Assembly: GCF_023065955.2 (NCBI RefSeq)
Contig: NW_026622808.1
Coordinates: 45,830,475-45,894,474, forward strand
Source: Ursus arctos
Taxonomy: Eukaryota > Chordata > Mammalia > Carnivora > Ursidae
DNA: 64,000 bases
Reading direction: 5' to 3'
Shown here: positions 12,061 to 22,294 of the stretch, piece after piece
Layout: each line of letters begins with the position of its first letter
Position numbering within the stretch: the stretch's first letter is position 1
Translations under genes and position numbers: made by a program
The notes under the pieces: model-generated
The model's input: only the letters and a program-made list of their open reading frames with translations
Told to the model about the DNA's origin: nothing
The model's database searches: none

Positions 12061-12716
12061 GCTTAGGGAAAATAAGTGACTGAGTCTAAAGATACTGCTC
12101 CTTCACTCTGGAAGCTTCTTAAGATGGTTAAGAGCTTGTCTGGTTGTTTTTGTTTTTGTTTTCCACTGGGAATTTCTCTTGACTATGCAGCATCATCTTA
12201 CAAACCTAACTCAATCCTTTTTCTGGATCTTCCTGATGATACCTGAAGTTCAAGATGTTAGTTATGCTGCATGTTAATGATATTTGATTATCTCTCTCCC
12301 TAAATTGTGACGATATGTATACTTTGAAGGAAGTGCAAAAAGAGGTGGTGTGCTGAGAATGAAGGATGTTCTCTTGTAATTCAATGAACATATGTTACGA
12401 TAGTCATTTCAGAATTGTTTTTAAACTAAATCCAGCACGGTTTGATAAAGGTTGTAATGTGCATAATTAGGCAAGCTGAAACTCTATATCTGTACATACG
12501 TAGAAGCTATGCATATTAGATGCATGAAACTAACATCATTTCCATCAAGTGTTTCTTAATTTTGCAAAGCAGGTCCCTAGCTAGCAGCCTTCTGCTTTTC
12601 AGGTATGCAGTTTGGTCTTCGTGCTAGTTACTCATTCTTTTGTTTTTGAAACCAATACTTCTTAGATTATTATTTAACACTGATTTCTACTTATGGGCAT
12701 CAAGAATTTTGGGGTT
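12060..12716. other. Unique sequence
   Basis: Nothing recognised. AT-rich, no long frame. Confidence 0.4.
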
Positions 12717-12808
12717 TTTAAAAAAATTTATTTAAATTCAATTAGGCAGCATATAGTACATCATTAGTTTCAGAGGTAGAGTTCAGTAATTCATCAGTTG
12801 CATAGGTT
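12717..12808 (-). mobile_element. L1 3' end, short 5'-truncated copy
   Basis: Reverse complement of a carnivore L1 3' end: 'aattaggcagcatatagtac', 'atcattagtttcagagg', 'aattcatcagttgcatagg'. The T-rich left edge is the A-tail complement. Confidence 0.8.
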
Positions 12809-12809
12809 T

Positions 12810-13155
12810 TTTTTCTTTTCTTTTAGAGTTTTAAACATGCTTCATTTTCCTAGCCACACAAATCAAATCTCAGCCTTAAATAGTGCAGAGCTAGAATGCA
12901 TTTGCTTTAACTGGGACTATTTTGGCATTTCTGTAGTTACTTGGAGATGCTTCCCCATCTGGTGATGGGGATAATTCTACTTGGCCCACCTCCTCGGATT
13001 GTTGTTTGATGAACTGAAAGACAGAGTTTTAGAAGTAAAAGGGTCTATACAAATGCCAGGCATGGTTATTCCTGATCTATATTCAGAAGTCCCCAGCTTT
13101 AAAAAGACCTTTGTCGCTGCCAGAAGGGCTGGGATCATGGTCTTCAAACACTATA
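12810..13155. other. Unique sequence
   Basis: Nothing recognised. Confidence 0.35.
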
Positions 13156-13159
13156 GTGG

Positions 13160-13400
13160 AAGAGCCTTCTCTCTCTTTGCCACACTGCTGCCAGACCAGT
13201 CTTTTGAAGACAAGCCTTGATCCTGCCACTTCTATTTTGGATTTTCTTCATCGACTATCTAGTGCCCAGAGGACAAAACCCAGGCTCTCCCCAACATGGC
13301 CCAAAGGGCTCTTTGCTATCTCTTGCCTCTCCTCAACATGCACACCCTAGCCATGCCTAATGAATAAATGCAGCAGCCCTTGCAGAGCTCAGTTCTTTGT
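13160..13400 (+). mobile_element. L2 LINE fragment
   Basis: Plus-orientation L2: 'ccaggctctccccaacatgg', 'cccaaagggctctttgct', 'ctctcctcaacatgcaca'. The overlapping frames at 12981-13220, 13111-13350 and 13360-13611 come from this and the adjoining old DNA. Confidence 0.6.
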
Positions 13401-13598
13401 TGGGACAGCTCTTGGCCCCTTGGTCAGTACTCTGAAAAGGATCAGCCCAACACATAGGCTCCCTTTCCTAACTCCATATTCTGCCTCCAATGTAAATCAC
13501 CTCCCTACTGATCTTGCCAACTCCAAACTATCTATGCTAGTGGAGAGAGTAATTGGTGTTGAACAAACATCTGTTTTGGCAAATAAGTTTGGAATATA

Positions 13599-13950
13599 CA
13601 GACCTTCCTAGACTTATAATGGGGTTACATCCTGATAAACCCATCCTAGGTGAAAAATATCCTCAGTCACAAATGCACCCAAATCCACCTAACCTACCCA
13701 ACATCATAGCATAGCCCAGCCTGCCTTAAATGTGTTCAGAACACTTACATTAGCCTCTGGTTGGGTAAAGTCATTTAACGCAAAGTCGAGTTTGCTGAAT
13801 ATCTCATGTAATTCGGTGAATACTATACTGAAAGTGAAAAACGTTGTATGGGTCCAGAGTGGTGGTAAACGTACAGTTGTTGATCCTTGTGATCATATGG
13901 CTAATGGGGAGCTGAGGCTGGTTGTCACTGCCAAGGTTGGATGATCAGCC
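13599..13950 (+). mobile_element. Tigger-like DNA transposon fossil (non-autonomous)
   Basis: Begins 'acagaccttcctagactta' and continues 'aatggggttacatcctgat', 'ccacctaacctacccaacat', 'ctcatgtaattcggtgaata', 'ggctaatggggagctgaggc'. I recall this as a widespread non-autonomous DNA element with 'cgacttacgatgg' inverted ends. The right terminal repeat is missing. The exact family is not certain. Confidence 0.6.
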
Positions 13951-14360
13951 ATATATAACTTCTGTATACTAGGGTTCCCAAATCCTTTTCTTTCTAGCAG
14001 GTCCTTCCATAGCTTGTGGCTCCACTAATGTTTATGGTCATTCTGCCTCTACGGGATAGCTTAAAGCGACCAATGACAGGACATGGGGAGAGCTCTTTGC
14101 AAAGGGAAAATCCCTATGCATGTGGGAGGGTTTCTAGTTGCCGCATCATCCCTGTGTGTACTGTCACACTGTGTCCTAACTGTGATGGACCAAGGAAGTG
14201 ACTTTTTATCAATCTACTGACTTCTCAGGGCTTCCCACCAACTTTACAATCTTCCTGGGACAGGAAGGAAACCTTGCATGAAGTCTGCTCTCCACAAATC
14301 CCATCTCCTCACTCCATGCCCTGCCAGCTAGGGCCCACCAAATATGTGGGTTTCAACAGA
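13951..14360. other. Unique sequence
   Basis: Nothing recognised. A 61-codon frame (14016-14201) has no domain. Confidence 0.35.
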
Positions 14361-14374
14361 GATAAAACTTGAGA

Positions 14375-14560
14375 CTCCGGTTTCTCACAGGGTGGGGTTC
14401 AAATCTCCAGATGGCACATTACCAATGGGTGATCATAAGTGTGTTACTTAATCTCATTGAGCTTCGGTCATCTTATCTCTAAAACGGGGATAGTAAGAGT
14501 GCCCTCCCTCCTTGTTCCAAATGAGGTAATACGGGGAAAGCTGAGAGTCAAATACAAAGC
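14375..14560 (+). mobile_element. MIR SINE
   Basis: Plus-orientation MIR: 'gttcaaatctccagatggc', 'gtgttacttaatctcattga', 'atctctaaaacggggatagt'. Diverged, but the order is correct. Confidence 0.7.
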
Positions 14561-14777
14561 AGGTATTTAACTGCAGGTAATGCACATGAATATGCAGTGA
14601 ACATTATCTGCTGTCATATCATCACTATTATTTATCACTATCACTAACACAAGTTGTGGGCAATCTGAGGTATGGCTAGCTCTAAAACCACCTCTTTGTA
14701 TCCTACTAAAAAATGATTTAAGATAAAAGTAAATGAAAGCATGGGTGTTCTGGATAAATTCGTTTCCAGGTCAATTT

Positions 14778-15122
14778 ATTATTATTATTTTTTAAATTTT
14801 TTATTATGTTATGTTAGCCACCATACAGTACATCATTAGTTTTTGATGTAGTGTTCCATGATTCATTGTTTGCCTGTAACACCCAGTGCTCCATGCAATA
14901 CGCGCCATCTTAAATACCCATCACCAGGCTAGCCCATCCCCCACCCCCTCCCCTCTGAAACCCTGTTTGTTTCCCAGAATCCATAGTCTCTCGTGGTTCA
15001 TTCCCCCTTCTGTTTACCCCTCCTTCATTCTTCCCTTCCTCCTCCTACCGATCTCGCTGCTATTCCTTATGTTCCACAAATGAATGAAACCATATGATAA
15101 TTGTCTTTCATTGCTTGGCTTA
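14778..15122 (-). mobile_element. L1 3' UTR, 5'-truncated, recent
   Basis: Reverse complement of a carnivore L1 3' end: 'ttagccaccatacagtacat', 'cattagtttttgatgtagtg', 'aacacccagtgctccatgca', 'gtttcccagaatccatagtc', 'aaaccatatgataattgtct'. It resembles the plus-strand L1 ends at 24332, 24721, 35173 and 36681. Confidence 0.88.
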
Positions 15123-15126
15123 TTTT

Positions 15127-15166
15127 TTTTAATGTTTTTTTATATTATGTTAGTCACCATACAGTA
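15127..15166 (-). mobile_element. Very short L1 3' end (about 40 bp)
   Basis: The bases 'atattatgttagtcaccata' plus 'cagta' repeat the first ~40 bases of the adjacent L1 3' end. Flanking copies of 'cttattttt' (about 15118-15126 and 15167-15175) look like target-site duplications. This would be a second, extremely truncated insertion at the edge of the first. Confidence 0.6.
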
Positions 15167-15179
15167 CTTATTTTTAATA

Positions 15180-15540
15180 GAGCCTTCATATACATGATAC
15201 TGTAACTAAACTTTATTACAAATTTCTGTTGCAAAGCTTCAGCCAGCTGATCGGGACCCATCAGAGTGTTATGACACCAAGCTCATACAGGTGTACTGGT
15301 CCTGCACCCATTTTGATGCCTACTAAACACCTGCTTCATGATTGACAACCTACATTCCTAGGCAGAAAAAAACACTGGCTTCCAATAACAGTAGTTTACA
15401 AATGATTCTGATACTAATGGGAGCAATGGTGTTCTACCAGTGGCTACCGCAGTCCAGATTTTTTGCTGCATTTGCATGAGCTGTGTCCTTCAATCCTGTG
15501 GAAGTCTACAGAGGTGGGTCCTTGTACTGTAGTACAGTTA
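15180..15540. other. Unique sequence
   Basis: Nothing recognised. Confidence 0.35.
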
Positions 15541-15544
15541 GGAA

Positions 15545-15665
15545 AGGTGAGGCAGGGAACAATAACATGAACTGCCCATGGTCATACTTCAAGGACCTAG
15601 CAAAGCTAATATTTGAACCCAAGTAGTCTAATTCCAGAACCTATGCTCAACCAATAGCCAATGTT
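15545..15665 (-). mobile_element. MIR SINE 5' part
   Basis: Reverse-complement MIR: 'aactgcccatggtcatactt', 'tatttgaacccaagtagtct', 'cagaacctatgctcaacca'. Confidence 0.65.
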
Positions 15666-15824
15666 TGATTGCCCATTCTTTTTTCCCCGTTTACCCTTTT
15701 CTTTTTCTTATAAGCTGAAGAACCTCAAAAGATGTTTTAATAATAGGTGCATAGTTTTGTTGCTGTTGTTGCACTTTTTCTCCTTTTACATTTCTCAAAG
15801 TCCAGGGAGGGAGGCAGGAAGCCC

Positions 15825-15945
15825 ACCCTGGAAATAACAAATAAGGAAACAGAGGCTCTGAGAGGCTGCATAACCTAAGCCATGTAGCCACAGGGAGATC
15901 ATACCCAAGCACAACCCATTTTCTAACACACTTATCCCCAAGCAT
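15825..15945 (-). mobile_element. MIR SINE core
   Basis: Reverse-complement MIR: 'ataaggaaacagaggctctg', 'taagccatgtagccacagg'. Confidence 0.65.
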
Positions 15946-15949
15946 CTAA

Positions 15950-17085
15950 TTATTATGAGGTCTTGAATTAGATGTGTGGGTTATGCAAAGATATATTGCA
16001 AGGACTTTCTGCCCCCGGACTAGAGAGTCCATGGCCACAACCTGTCCTAACTGTGTTGACCCAACAAATACTGGAATGAAAATATTGTCTTCTGAAAGAC
16101 AAATAGCATTTTCAGTCAGAGTCGAGGCTTAGAAGCCATGGTGCCTTTTTCAGCTTCTCCAAGTGCTGCACAGATCTCTTGATGGTTTTCTGGTAGGAAA
16201 TGTCCCCGACACTGACATCCTATTGCATGACAAGAAGACAACAGTGGTCAAAAAGGGGCTTTCCCAAATGTGACTCCAAGATGCTGCTGAGATGTTTTCA
16301 GGCTCTAAAATAGTCACTTCCATCCAAAGTCCTACAGGGTAATTATAGCTTTGCCATTATTCCTGGCCTGGCCGTGATCCAGAACTTGGCTCTCATTACC
16401 ACTGCTGCCTTACCCCGGGTGTGATGGGACCCTTCCATTATGGATACAAGGATCAGCTGAGCATTCTGAGAGTGTTCTGCAACCCAGTTCTCTCCTAAAC
16501 ATCCCTGAATGTCTTGAGCTTGGCAGGTCTTGAGGGAGGAGAATTAAGGAGTCAACCTTTAAAAGAGAATAGAGCAAACGGAACGTGTTTCCTAGTCCGT
16601 GACGTGGGAAGTGTGCTTTTAATTTTTTCTCCAGGTTTGGGTGTGTACTTATAGGCTGTTAGAAGGAGTGGAGGGTGTTAGGTAGACCGGCTTCTCTCTT
16701 AAGGCAGAAAAGAAAAACATCCTTCCCCACCCCATTTCTTTTTAAGGCCACAGTTGAAGTCATGCTTACCTTCCACTATGAAGCGCGGTGATGTTTTTCT
16801 AATTGTCTGGAGTCAGGTCGGCCACACTTCCTTGACTACACTTCTCCTTCCTGTCCAGGACAGGTTCCTGGGGTCAGGCACGCAGCAGGCTCCAGCCCAG
16901 TGAGCCAACTCAGAATTCAGGAGCCACGGTGTCCTCCAGATATGGAGGCAGGGGGCTCAGACTTCTGATCTGGGACGTGACTCTAAGGCAGAGTCAGAGC
17001 CCACACACTGGGGCTGAATTCAGGCATGCTCCGCCTCTCTAACCTACTTTTTCACGGTCCCTCAGTAGGAGCCTGGCTTATTAGA
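15950..17085. other. Unique, comparatively GC-rich stretch
   Basis: No repeat was recognised. GC content rises toward 16,800-17,200, just before the promoter-like motif cluster. No splice-bounded exon could be supported. Confidence 0.4.
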
Positions 17086-17090
17086 GGGTT

Positions 17091-17163
17091 TTGGCCAATC
17101 ACCGGAGCTCTGTGCATGGGCTTGGCCAATCACCAGAGCCCATGTGGAGAGGAGGCGGGGCTC
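17091..17163 (+). promoter_or_regulatory. Paired CCAAT boxes and a GC box, promoter-like
   Basis: CCAAT occurs at 17095-17099 and 17126-17130, each inside an identical 13-base context ttggccaatcacc, 31 bp apart. A GC box, ggcggggc, follows at 17154-17161. NF-Y sites about three helical turns apart are typical of many TATA-less, cell-cycle-type promoters. The two boxes are part of a partly degraded 31-bp tandem duplication. No coding exon or CpG island follows; a SINE starts at 17224. A promoter or enhancer role is inference. Confidence 0.35.
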
Positions 17164-17223
17164 ACTGTGGTGCCTTTGACCCCACTAAAGAGCAGTGCTG
17201 GGAGCTTTAATCTACGTGATCTT

Positions 17224-17425
17224 TTTTTTTTTTTTTTAAGATTTTATTTATTTATTCGACAGAGAGAGAGACAGCCAGCGAGAGAGGGAACACAAGCAGG
17301 GGGAGTGGGAGAGGAAGAAGCAGGCTCATAGCGGAGGAGCCTGATGTGGGGCTCGATCCCATAACGCCGGAATCATGCTCTGAGCGGAAGGCAGATGCTT
17401 AACCGCTGTGCCACCCAGGCGCCCC
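17224..17425 (-). mobile_element. Can-SINE, young copy
   Basis: Minus-strand SINE with long T-run (A-tail), 'gccagcgagagagggaacac', B-box complement and head 'gccacccaggcgcccc'. Perfect 16-bp duplications taatctacgtgatctt at 17208-17223 and 17426-17441. Confidence 0.97.
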
Positions 17426-17444
17426 TAATCTACGTGATCTTAAA

Positions 17445-17590
17445 ATAGTCCTCAGGACGACCACCTCCCACCATACAAATGCTCCTATAATTCTCATTTT
17501 ACAGATAAGGAAACTAAGGTTCAGAGAGAGAAAGAAACGTCTAAGGCTTCACAGTATCTTGTGGTTTGTATTCTGACTGGAAGCAGAATC
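17445..17590 (-). mobile_element. MIR SINE core
   Basis: The string 'ctcattttacagataaggaa' followed by 'ctaaggttcagagagag' is the reverse-complement MIR core. Confidence 0.7.
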
Positions 17591-17705
17591 TATGACAGGG
17601 ATTTAAGTGAAAATAACCTATTTGGGATGGTCAGGAGGTATCAGTGAAGTCAGGGGGAAAATAGACACAAAAAGGACGGCTGCTAATAAGGAGTGTGATC
17701 TTATG

Positions 17706-17706
<1 letters not shown>

Positions 17707-17737
<31 letters not shown>
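17707..17737 (+). repeat. Poly(G) run of 31, then AGGGG
   Basis: Thirty-one consecutive G (a C homopolymer on the minus strand, giving a run of prolines in a minus-strand frame). It can form G-quadruplexes. Its length may be an assembly estimate. Confidence 0.9.
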
Positions 17738-17738
<1 letters not shown>

Positions 17739-18083
17739 GGGGATGAGAGTGTTACCCTGCAGGGAAATCCTGGGAAAACAATGTAGAACATAACGCCTCA
17801 GAGTTTTCTCTTCCAGAAGGTGAGGGAACCAGAGTGTATTCTCACACCAGCTTCTGTTGATCACAGGTTAAGGGTGGGTGAGGTGCAGATGGAGTGTTAA
17901 TTTCCCAGCTTGGCCAGACCCAGGACTTTGCAGAAAGCCCCCAGGCAGAGGGATCCAGATACCGGTAGTTAGAAGCACCCCCAGCCTGCACTGGTGCAGT
18001 GGTGAGGCCTCCAAAATATGAGCTAGGAACAATCTGCGACATACATTCAGTGGCATAGCCATAAATGCCACTCTCAGTGATGT

Positions 18084-18326
18084 CTTGCTGCACCACAAGC
18101 CAGCCCAAAACCTAGTGGCTTAAAACAACAGCTATACATTTGTTCACAAGTCTATGGGTGTGCAATTTGGGCTGAGTTCAGCAGGACTCTTCTTCTGCTG
18201 GTCTCACCTGCAGCCATTCATGTGGTTGTACTCCTCTGGTGGCTTAACTGGGAGCTGCTCATTCTAAGGAGACTTCAGTTGGGACCGTTCTTCTCTGTTC
18301 TATATAGTCTTCATCCTGTAGCAACC
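18084..18326 (+). mobile_element. Ancient interspersed repeat, left half
   Basis: The string 'cccaaaacctagtggcttaa' followed by 'aacaacagctatacatttgt' and 'ctatgggtgtgcaatttggg' matches a widespread old mammalian repeat whose name I cannot recall safely. It continues at 18546 after the hAT insert. Confidence 0.55.
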
Positions 18327-18545
18327 AAAGGTTCAGCAAACATTTTCTGTGAAGGGTCAGATGGTAAGGATTTTTGGCTTTGTAGGGCTTCCAGTTGCTG
18401 ATGTAACTACTCAACTTATTGTTGGAGTGTAAACCAGTCAGAGACCATACATAAACAAATGGACATGGCTGTGTTCCAATAAGACATTATTTATAAAAAC
18501 AGGTGGTGGAGTGGAATTGGCCCATGGGCCTTACCCTGCCAATCC
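18327..18545 (+). mobile_element. hAT-type non-autonomous transposon fossil
   Basis: The order 'aaggttcagcaaacattttc', 'gtgaagggtcagatggtaag', 'ggacatggctgtgttccaat', 'ttggcccatgggcc' matches the element with 'ggtcggcaaact' terminal inverted repeats, which I recall as hAT-Charlie related. Two more copies are at 19684 and 41656. Confidence 0.75.
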
Positions 18546-18830
18546 TTGTCCTCTACCAAACTTCATCTCATGGGACTGCACCTTTCCAAAGAGTCAAGGC
18601 AGAAACTACAGGGCCTCTTGAGACCTAGGTTCAGAAATCACACTGCGTCCTTTCTGCTGCATTCTACTGCTCAAAGCAAGTCATCAATTGATACCCTACA
18701 CCAAGGGTGGGGCTATAGACTTCACCTCCTGAAGGAAAGCTCTGCAACATCATATTGCAAAGGGATATGCATTCAAGGATGGGAGGAACATTGGGGTCCT
18801 TCTTTGCCAATAGTTTGCCCTCCATTTCAA
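18546..18830 (+). mobile_element. Ancient interspersed repeat, right half
   Basis: The string 'tctactgctcaaagcaagtc' followed by 'ggtggggctatagacttcac' and 'catattgcaaagggatatg' is the expected continuation of the repeat at 18084. The 134-codon frame 18546-18950 lies mostly in it and is not a gene. Confidence 0.5.
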
Positions 18831-19195
18831 ATTTATTTGATTTCAGAGCCCTCTACATTTAACTACCACACTATACTCCCTCCCTCTATCTCCTCATGTA
18901 TTTGGTTCAGGGATGAAGTCAGGAGCGTAGGCAGTTGTTGGCAGCCTTAGATCAATTCAGTCCAAAATTGGAACAAGGTCTTTGCTGCTCCAGGTAATGA
19001 GATTTCCATGTGTTAGATCTCAACTTTAGAAATGGAGGTTTAGAGACCCAGAGAATTCTCTATTCCATTCAGTTACTCCTTGTATGAAGGAATCCCTTAT
19101 TTAAACTGCCCAGCAAATGACTGAGCTTCTGCTTGATGAACCCTTGAGATAGGAAGGTCACTACTCCAGTCCTTCTTCCTCAAGTCATTCGTATG
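18830..19195. other. Unique sequence
   Basis: Nothing recognised. Confidence 0.35.
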
Positions 19196-19199
19196 TCTC

Positions 19200-19320
19200 G
19201 TCCCTCCATCCATTCATCGAATCATTCAGTCAGGTGTTCAGCGCCTCCCGTGTACCAGTTCCTCAGTTAAGTGATGTACAGATAAACCCAGTAGCTTCTT
19301 TCATGGAGCTTACAATCAGT
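19200..19320 (-). mobile_element. L2 LINE 3' end
   Basis: The string 'ccattcatcgaatcattcag' followed by 'cgtgtaccagttcctcag' and 'ttcatggagcttacaatcag' is a reverse-complement L2 3' end. Confidence 0.65.
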
Positions 19321-19329
19321 TCCTGTTCT

Positions 19330-19680
19330 GCATGGCAGCTGTTTTCAATTTTCTTTTTGGTCACATAGCTCTTTGTTCTTCATGGTTTTTGTTCTGAGGT
19401 CTAGAGTAATTGTTCTTAACTTGATGAAAGCATTTAGAAATACTTGCCACTCTTTACTGAAATGAATTCCAATTCTTTTCTGAAATGAATTTCACAGATA
19501 CATAAATATCTACACAACTGCAAAAGAGCCTACCTAATGCATTAACCATAATTAATAGAACTTAAAGGGAAAGTAACATAATGAAGTCATGCATATTTCA
19601 ATAGCTAAATATTCTAGAATTCAACAAGATTAGATACTGGAGTAATTGAATGTTATCCTAGACACACAATCAGGTTTGTA
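19330..19680. other. Unique AT-rich sequence
   Basis: Nothing recognised. Confidence 0.35.
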
Positions 19681-19683
19681 TGT

Positions 19684-19890
19684 GGGGTTGGCAAACATTT
19701 CTGGAAAGGGTGGGATAGTAACTATTTTTAGGCTTCGTGGGCCATTTTCAACTCTGCTATTGTACTACAAAAGCAGCTACAGACAATTCATAAAAGAACA
19801 AGCATGATTGTGTTCCAACAAAATTTTATTTACAGAAATAGGCAATGGCCTGGATTTGACCAGCTAACAGTAGTTTGCTGACTCTTGCCA
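19684..19890 (+). mobile_element. hAT-type non-autonomous transposon fossil
   Basis: Starts gggttggcaaacatttctgg, continues 'cttcgtgggccattttcaac', 'atgattgtgttccaacaaaa' and ends 'agtagtttgctgactctt'. Same family and orientation as the copy at 18327; both terminal repeats are visible. Confidence 0.78.
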
Positions 19891-20385
19891 TAACACAACA
19901 GCTGTGAATGGACACTGATAAGGATATGTTGTGTGGGCAATTCAAACATCATCAGCATGACTGTCTGTGATTTTCCAAAATGGTGGTGAGTACCTTTTGA
20001 CAAAGTTCTGAAGAAAACAAAGTACAATCCTCCCATAATCTACCAAACAGTTAGTTACTTTCCTGGAAAGTTCTGCTTATAATACTACCTGGCAAAAAAG
20101 AAATTTTTGGCATTGTTGTGTAGTTTTAGATAATTATATGAAGGTATCTCCTCCACATAAACGTCCCGTACGATATTTTAAAGGCATAGGGGATGCAGAA
20201 TTATTTTGTATCATGAGCACTGAGTTGGGCCCTGAAAGAGGTTTTCACTTTTCAATTGTCATGGCTCTTGTGCTCCTCAGGCTTGGTGACCACCAGAATT
20301 AACCGCTCCACCCCCAATTTCTCAGATGTCCCGCATTACTCAGTGCCATTCACTGTTGAGAACCACAGTTCTAGACATACTCATC
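19890..20385. other. Unique sequence, possible MER20/MER5 edge
   Basis: Nothing firm. 'cactgttgagaaccacagtt' at 20351-20370 resembles the end of a hAT-Charlie element, and the preceding ~100 bases may be its degraded body. Confidence 0.3.
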
Positions 20386-20768
20386 GTATTAGTCTGCTCC
20401 GGCTGTCATAACAGAATCCAATAGTCCAGGTGACTTAAACAACAGCAATTTATTTTCTCCCAGTTCTGGAGGCTAGAAGTCAAGGTCAAGGTATTGGCAG
20501 GTCTGGTTTCTCCAAAGGCCTCTCTCCTTGGCTTGCAGATGGCCATCTTTGCTCTATGCTGTCTCATGGCTTTTTTTCTACGTCAGTCTGCTCCTGGTAT
20601 CTCTTCCTCTTCTTATAGGAACATTAGTCTTATTGGATCAGGGTCCCACTCTTAGGACCTCATTTAACCTCAATCACTTCTTCAGGGCACTATCTCCAAA
20701 TACAGTCACATTGGGGATGAGGGTTTCAACCTAGGAATTTTGAGGAGACTCAATATAGTTCCATAACA
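20386..20768 (-). mobile_element. MLT1-type solo LTR
   Basis: Reverse-complement MLT1: 'gtattagtctgctccggctg', 'gtgacttaaacaacagcaat', 'cagttctggaggctagaagt', 'ccaaatacagtcacattggg', ending 'ttccataacaca'. No internal retroviral sequence adjoins it. Confidence 0.78.
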
Positions 20769-20984
20769 CAACTTCATCTCCACCGCCTAATTCAATCTTC
20801 TCATTCTACTCTTTTTTCAGGGCTCATGGGAAGTTCACCCCTCAACACAGTCTTCCTGGCCCATGGTAATGATAATAAAGAAGCTCATGGTTTCATGTGT
20901 CACCTTACATTTGGCAGAGTCCTTTTATGTAATTACCCAACTGTTTTTTGAAACAGCCCCTTTCCTTTTTTTAGCCAGCTTCTT

Positions 20985-21545
20985 AAACAGTGTAAAGCAT
21001 TTAAAACTTATAGAAAAATGCAAGGAATTATTTAGCAAATATCCATGGATCCACCACCCAAATTTCACAGGTGTTCAGATTTTTGGCCGTATTAGATACA
21101 TTTGATTCAAATGAATTTAATGGACTAAAACACCAAAGGTTCGATTGAGGTGCCTTCTAATTTCATCCCCTCCTCTGTCCCTGAAGTTGGTGTTTCCTTC
21201 CTATTCGTGTTTTTATATTTTCAGTAGATGTGTATAGATCCATAAAATACATAGAATTGCTCTGTACTTAAAAAATATACTGAAGGGATATTGTACTGAA
21301 TACATGTCATCCAGCAATTTTTCTTTGTCATATTACACATCGGTTTCAAGAATTGTCTGTGTTGATATGTGTAGACCTAGCTCGCTCCTTTTTCATTGCT
21401 ATGTGGTGTTTCACTGCGTGAATATGTTACAAGTTATTTATCCACTTCCCTTTTGATGGCCATTGAGCTTTGTGTCTAATTTTTCACATTACAGACTTCG
21501 TTGTAGGTCATCTTATGCACATGAGTGAAAGTTTCTTGAGACAGC
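20985..21545 (-). mobile_element. Old L1 3' UTR/ORF2 end, right-hand part continues at 22029
   Basis: Reverse-complement L1M-type text: 'tttagcaaatatccatggat', 'cccaaatttcacaggtgttc', 'ttcattgctatgtggtgttt', 'tgatggccattgagctttgt', 'gcacatgagtgaaagtttct'. The homology stops at about 21545 and resumes at 22029. Confidence 0.75.
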
Positions 21546-22028
21546 TGTCCAAAGAAGCCCAACTGACAGTGAGTTAAGGACCCGGGAGACTATTCTTCCT
21601 AACTGAACAGCGAGCCTGGACGTAGGCATTCCAGGCTGCTGGGCAATTGAACGATGCCAAGGGATAGAGGGTTGTTCCATTTCTCTGCTCTGCCTTCCTT
21701 AGAGGATGCACTTTTATCCTCAGATTTGCTCTTTCACGGCCACAAAATAGTTGTAGTAACTCCAGGCATTGTGTCAAGTTCCAGTCAGAGAGAGGCAAAG
21801 AAGCAAAAGTGTACTAAAGCAGACTCGTCGGTTTGGCCCTGTAAGAAGATTTCCTAGAAGCCCCCTCGGTGATTTTCAGATTTACCCCATTACCAGAACA
21901 GGACCAGGTGCTTCATCCGTCAGCCAGTTAGAGGAGAAGTTCCCGATGACATGGGGCTGTGGAAAAGGGCTGGGTCAGCTGACCAGTTGTATCTGGCACC
22001 GTGCCCAGGGACTCATGACCCTTCACAC
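21546..22028 (+). mobile_element. About 480-bp insert in the old L1, ancient repeat
   Basis: The strings 'tctctgctctgccttcctta' and 'gaggatgcacttttatcctc' and 'tttcctagaagccccctcgg' resemble an old, widespread mammalian repeat. I do not recall its name. It interrupts the flanking L1. Frames at 21574-21798, 21654-21857 and 21769-22050 overlap on opposite strands and have no domains. Confidence 0.45.
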
Positions 22029-22120
22029 TTCACATCTTCAACACTCCTAGATGTTGCCAAAGTGATCTCCAAAGTGGTTGAGCCAATTTACAGTCTTGCT
22101 AACAAAGTATGAAAGTTCCC
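22029..22120 (-). mobile_element. Old L1, continuation
   Basis: The string 'tagatgttgccaaagtgatc' followed by 'tccaaagtggttgagccaat' and 'ttacagtcttgctaacaaag' is the L1 ORF2 C-terminal coding region in reverse complement. It is exactly what should follow the part ending near 21545. Confidence 0.75.
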
Positions 22121-22294
22121 GCTTCCTCATGTCATAATCAAAGAATAATTATGAAGCTACTGTGTGCATAATGCTAGATCAGGTCATTTATTAAAAAAAC
22201 CAAACAAAACCCCCAAGTCAGCACTTCTAGAGCTTTAAACGATGTGCCTAAAGCTTAGTGTACACTGTCCAATAGGTCTGCTGGACTCCCTGCC

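Noticed and set aside
18546..18950. 134-codon plus-strand frame
   Set aside because: Lies largely in the right half of an ancient interspersed repeat; no domain.
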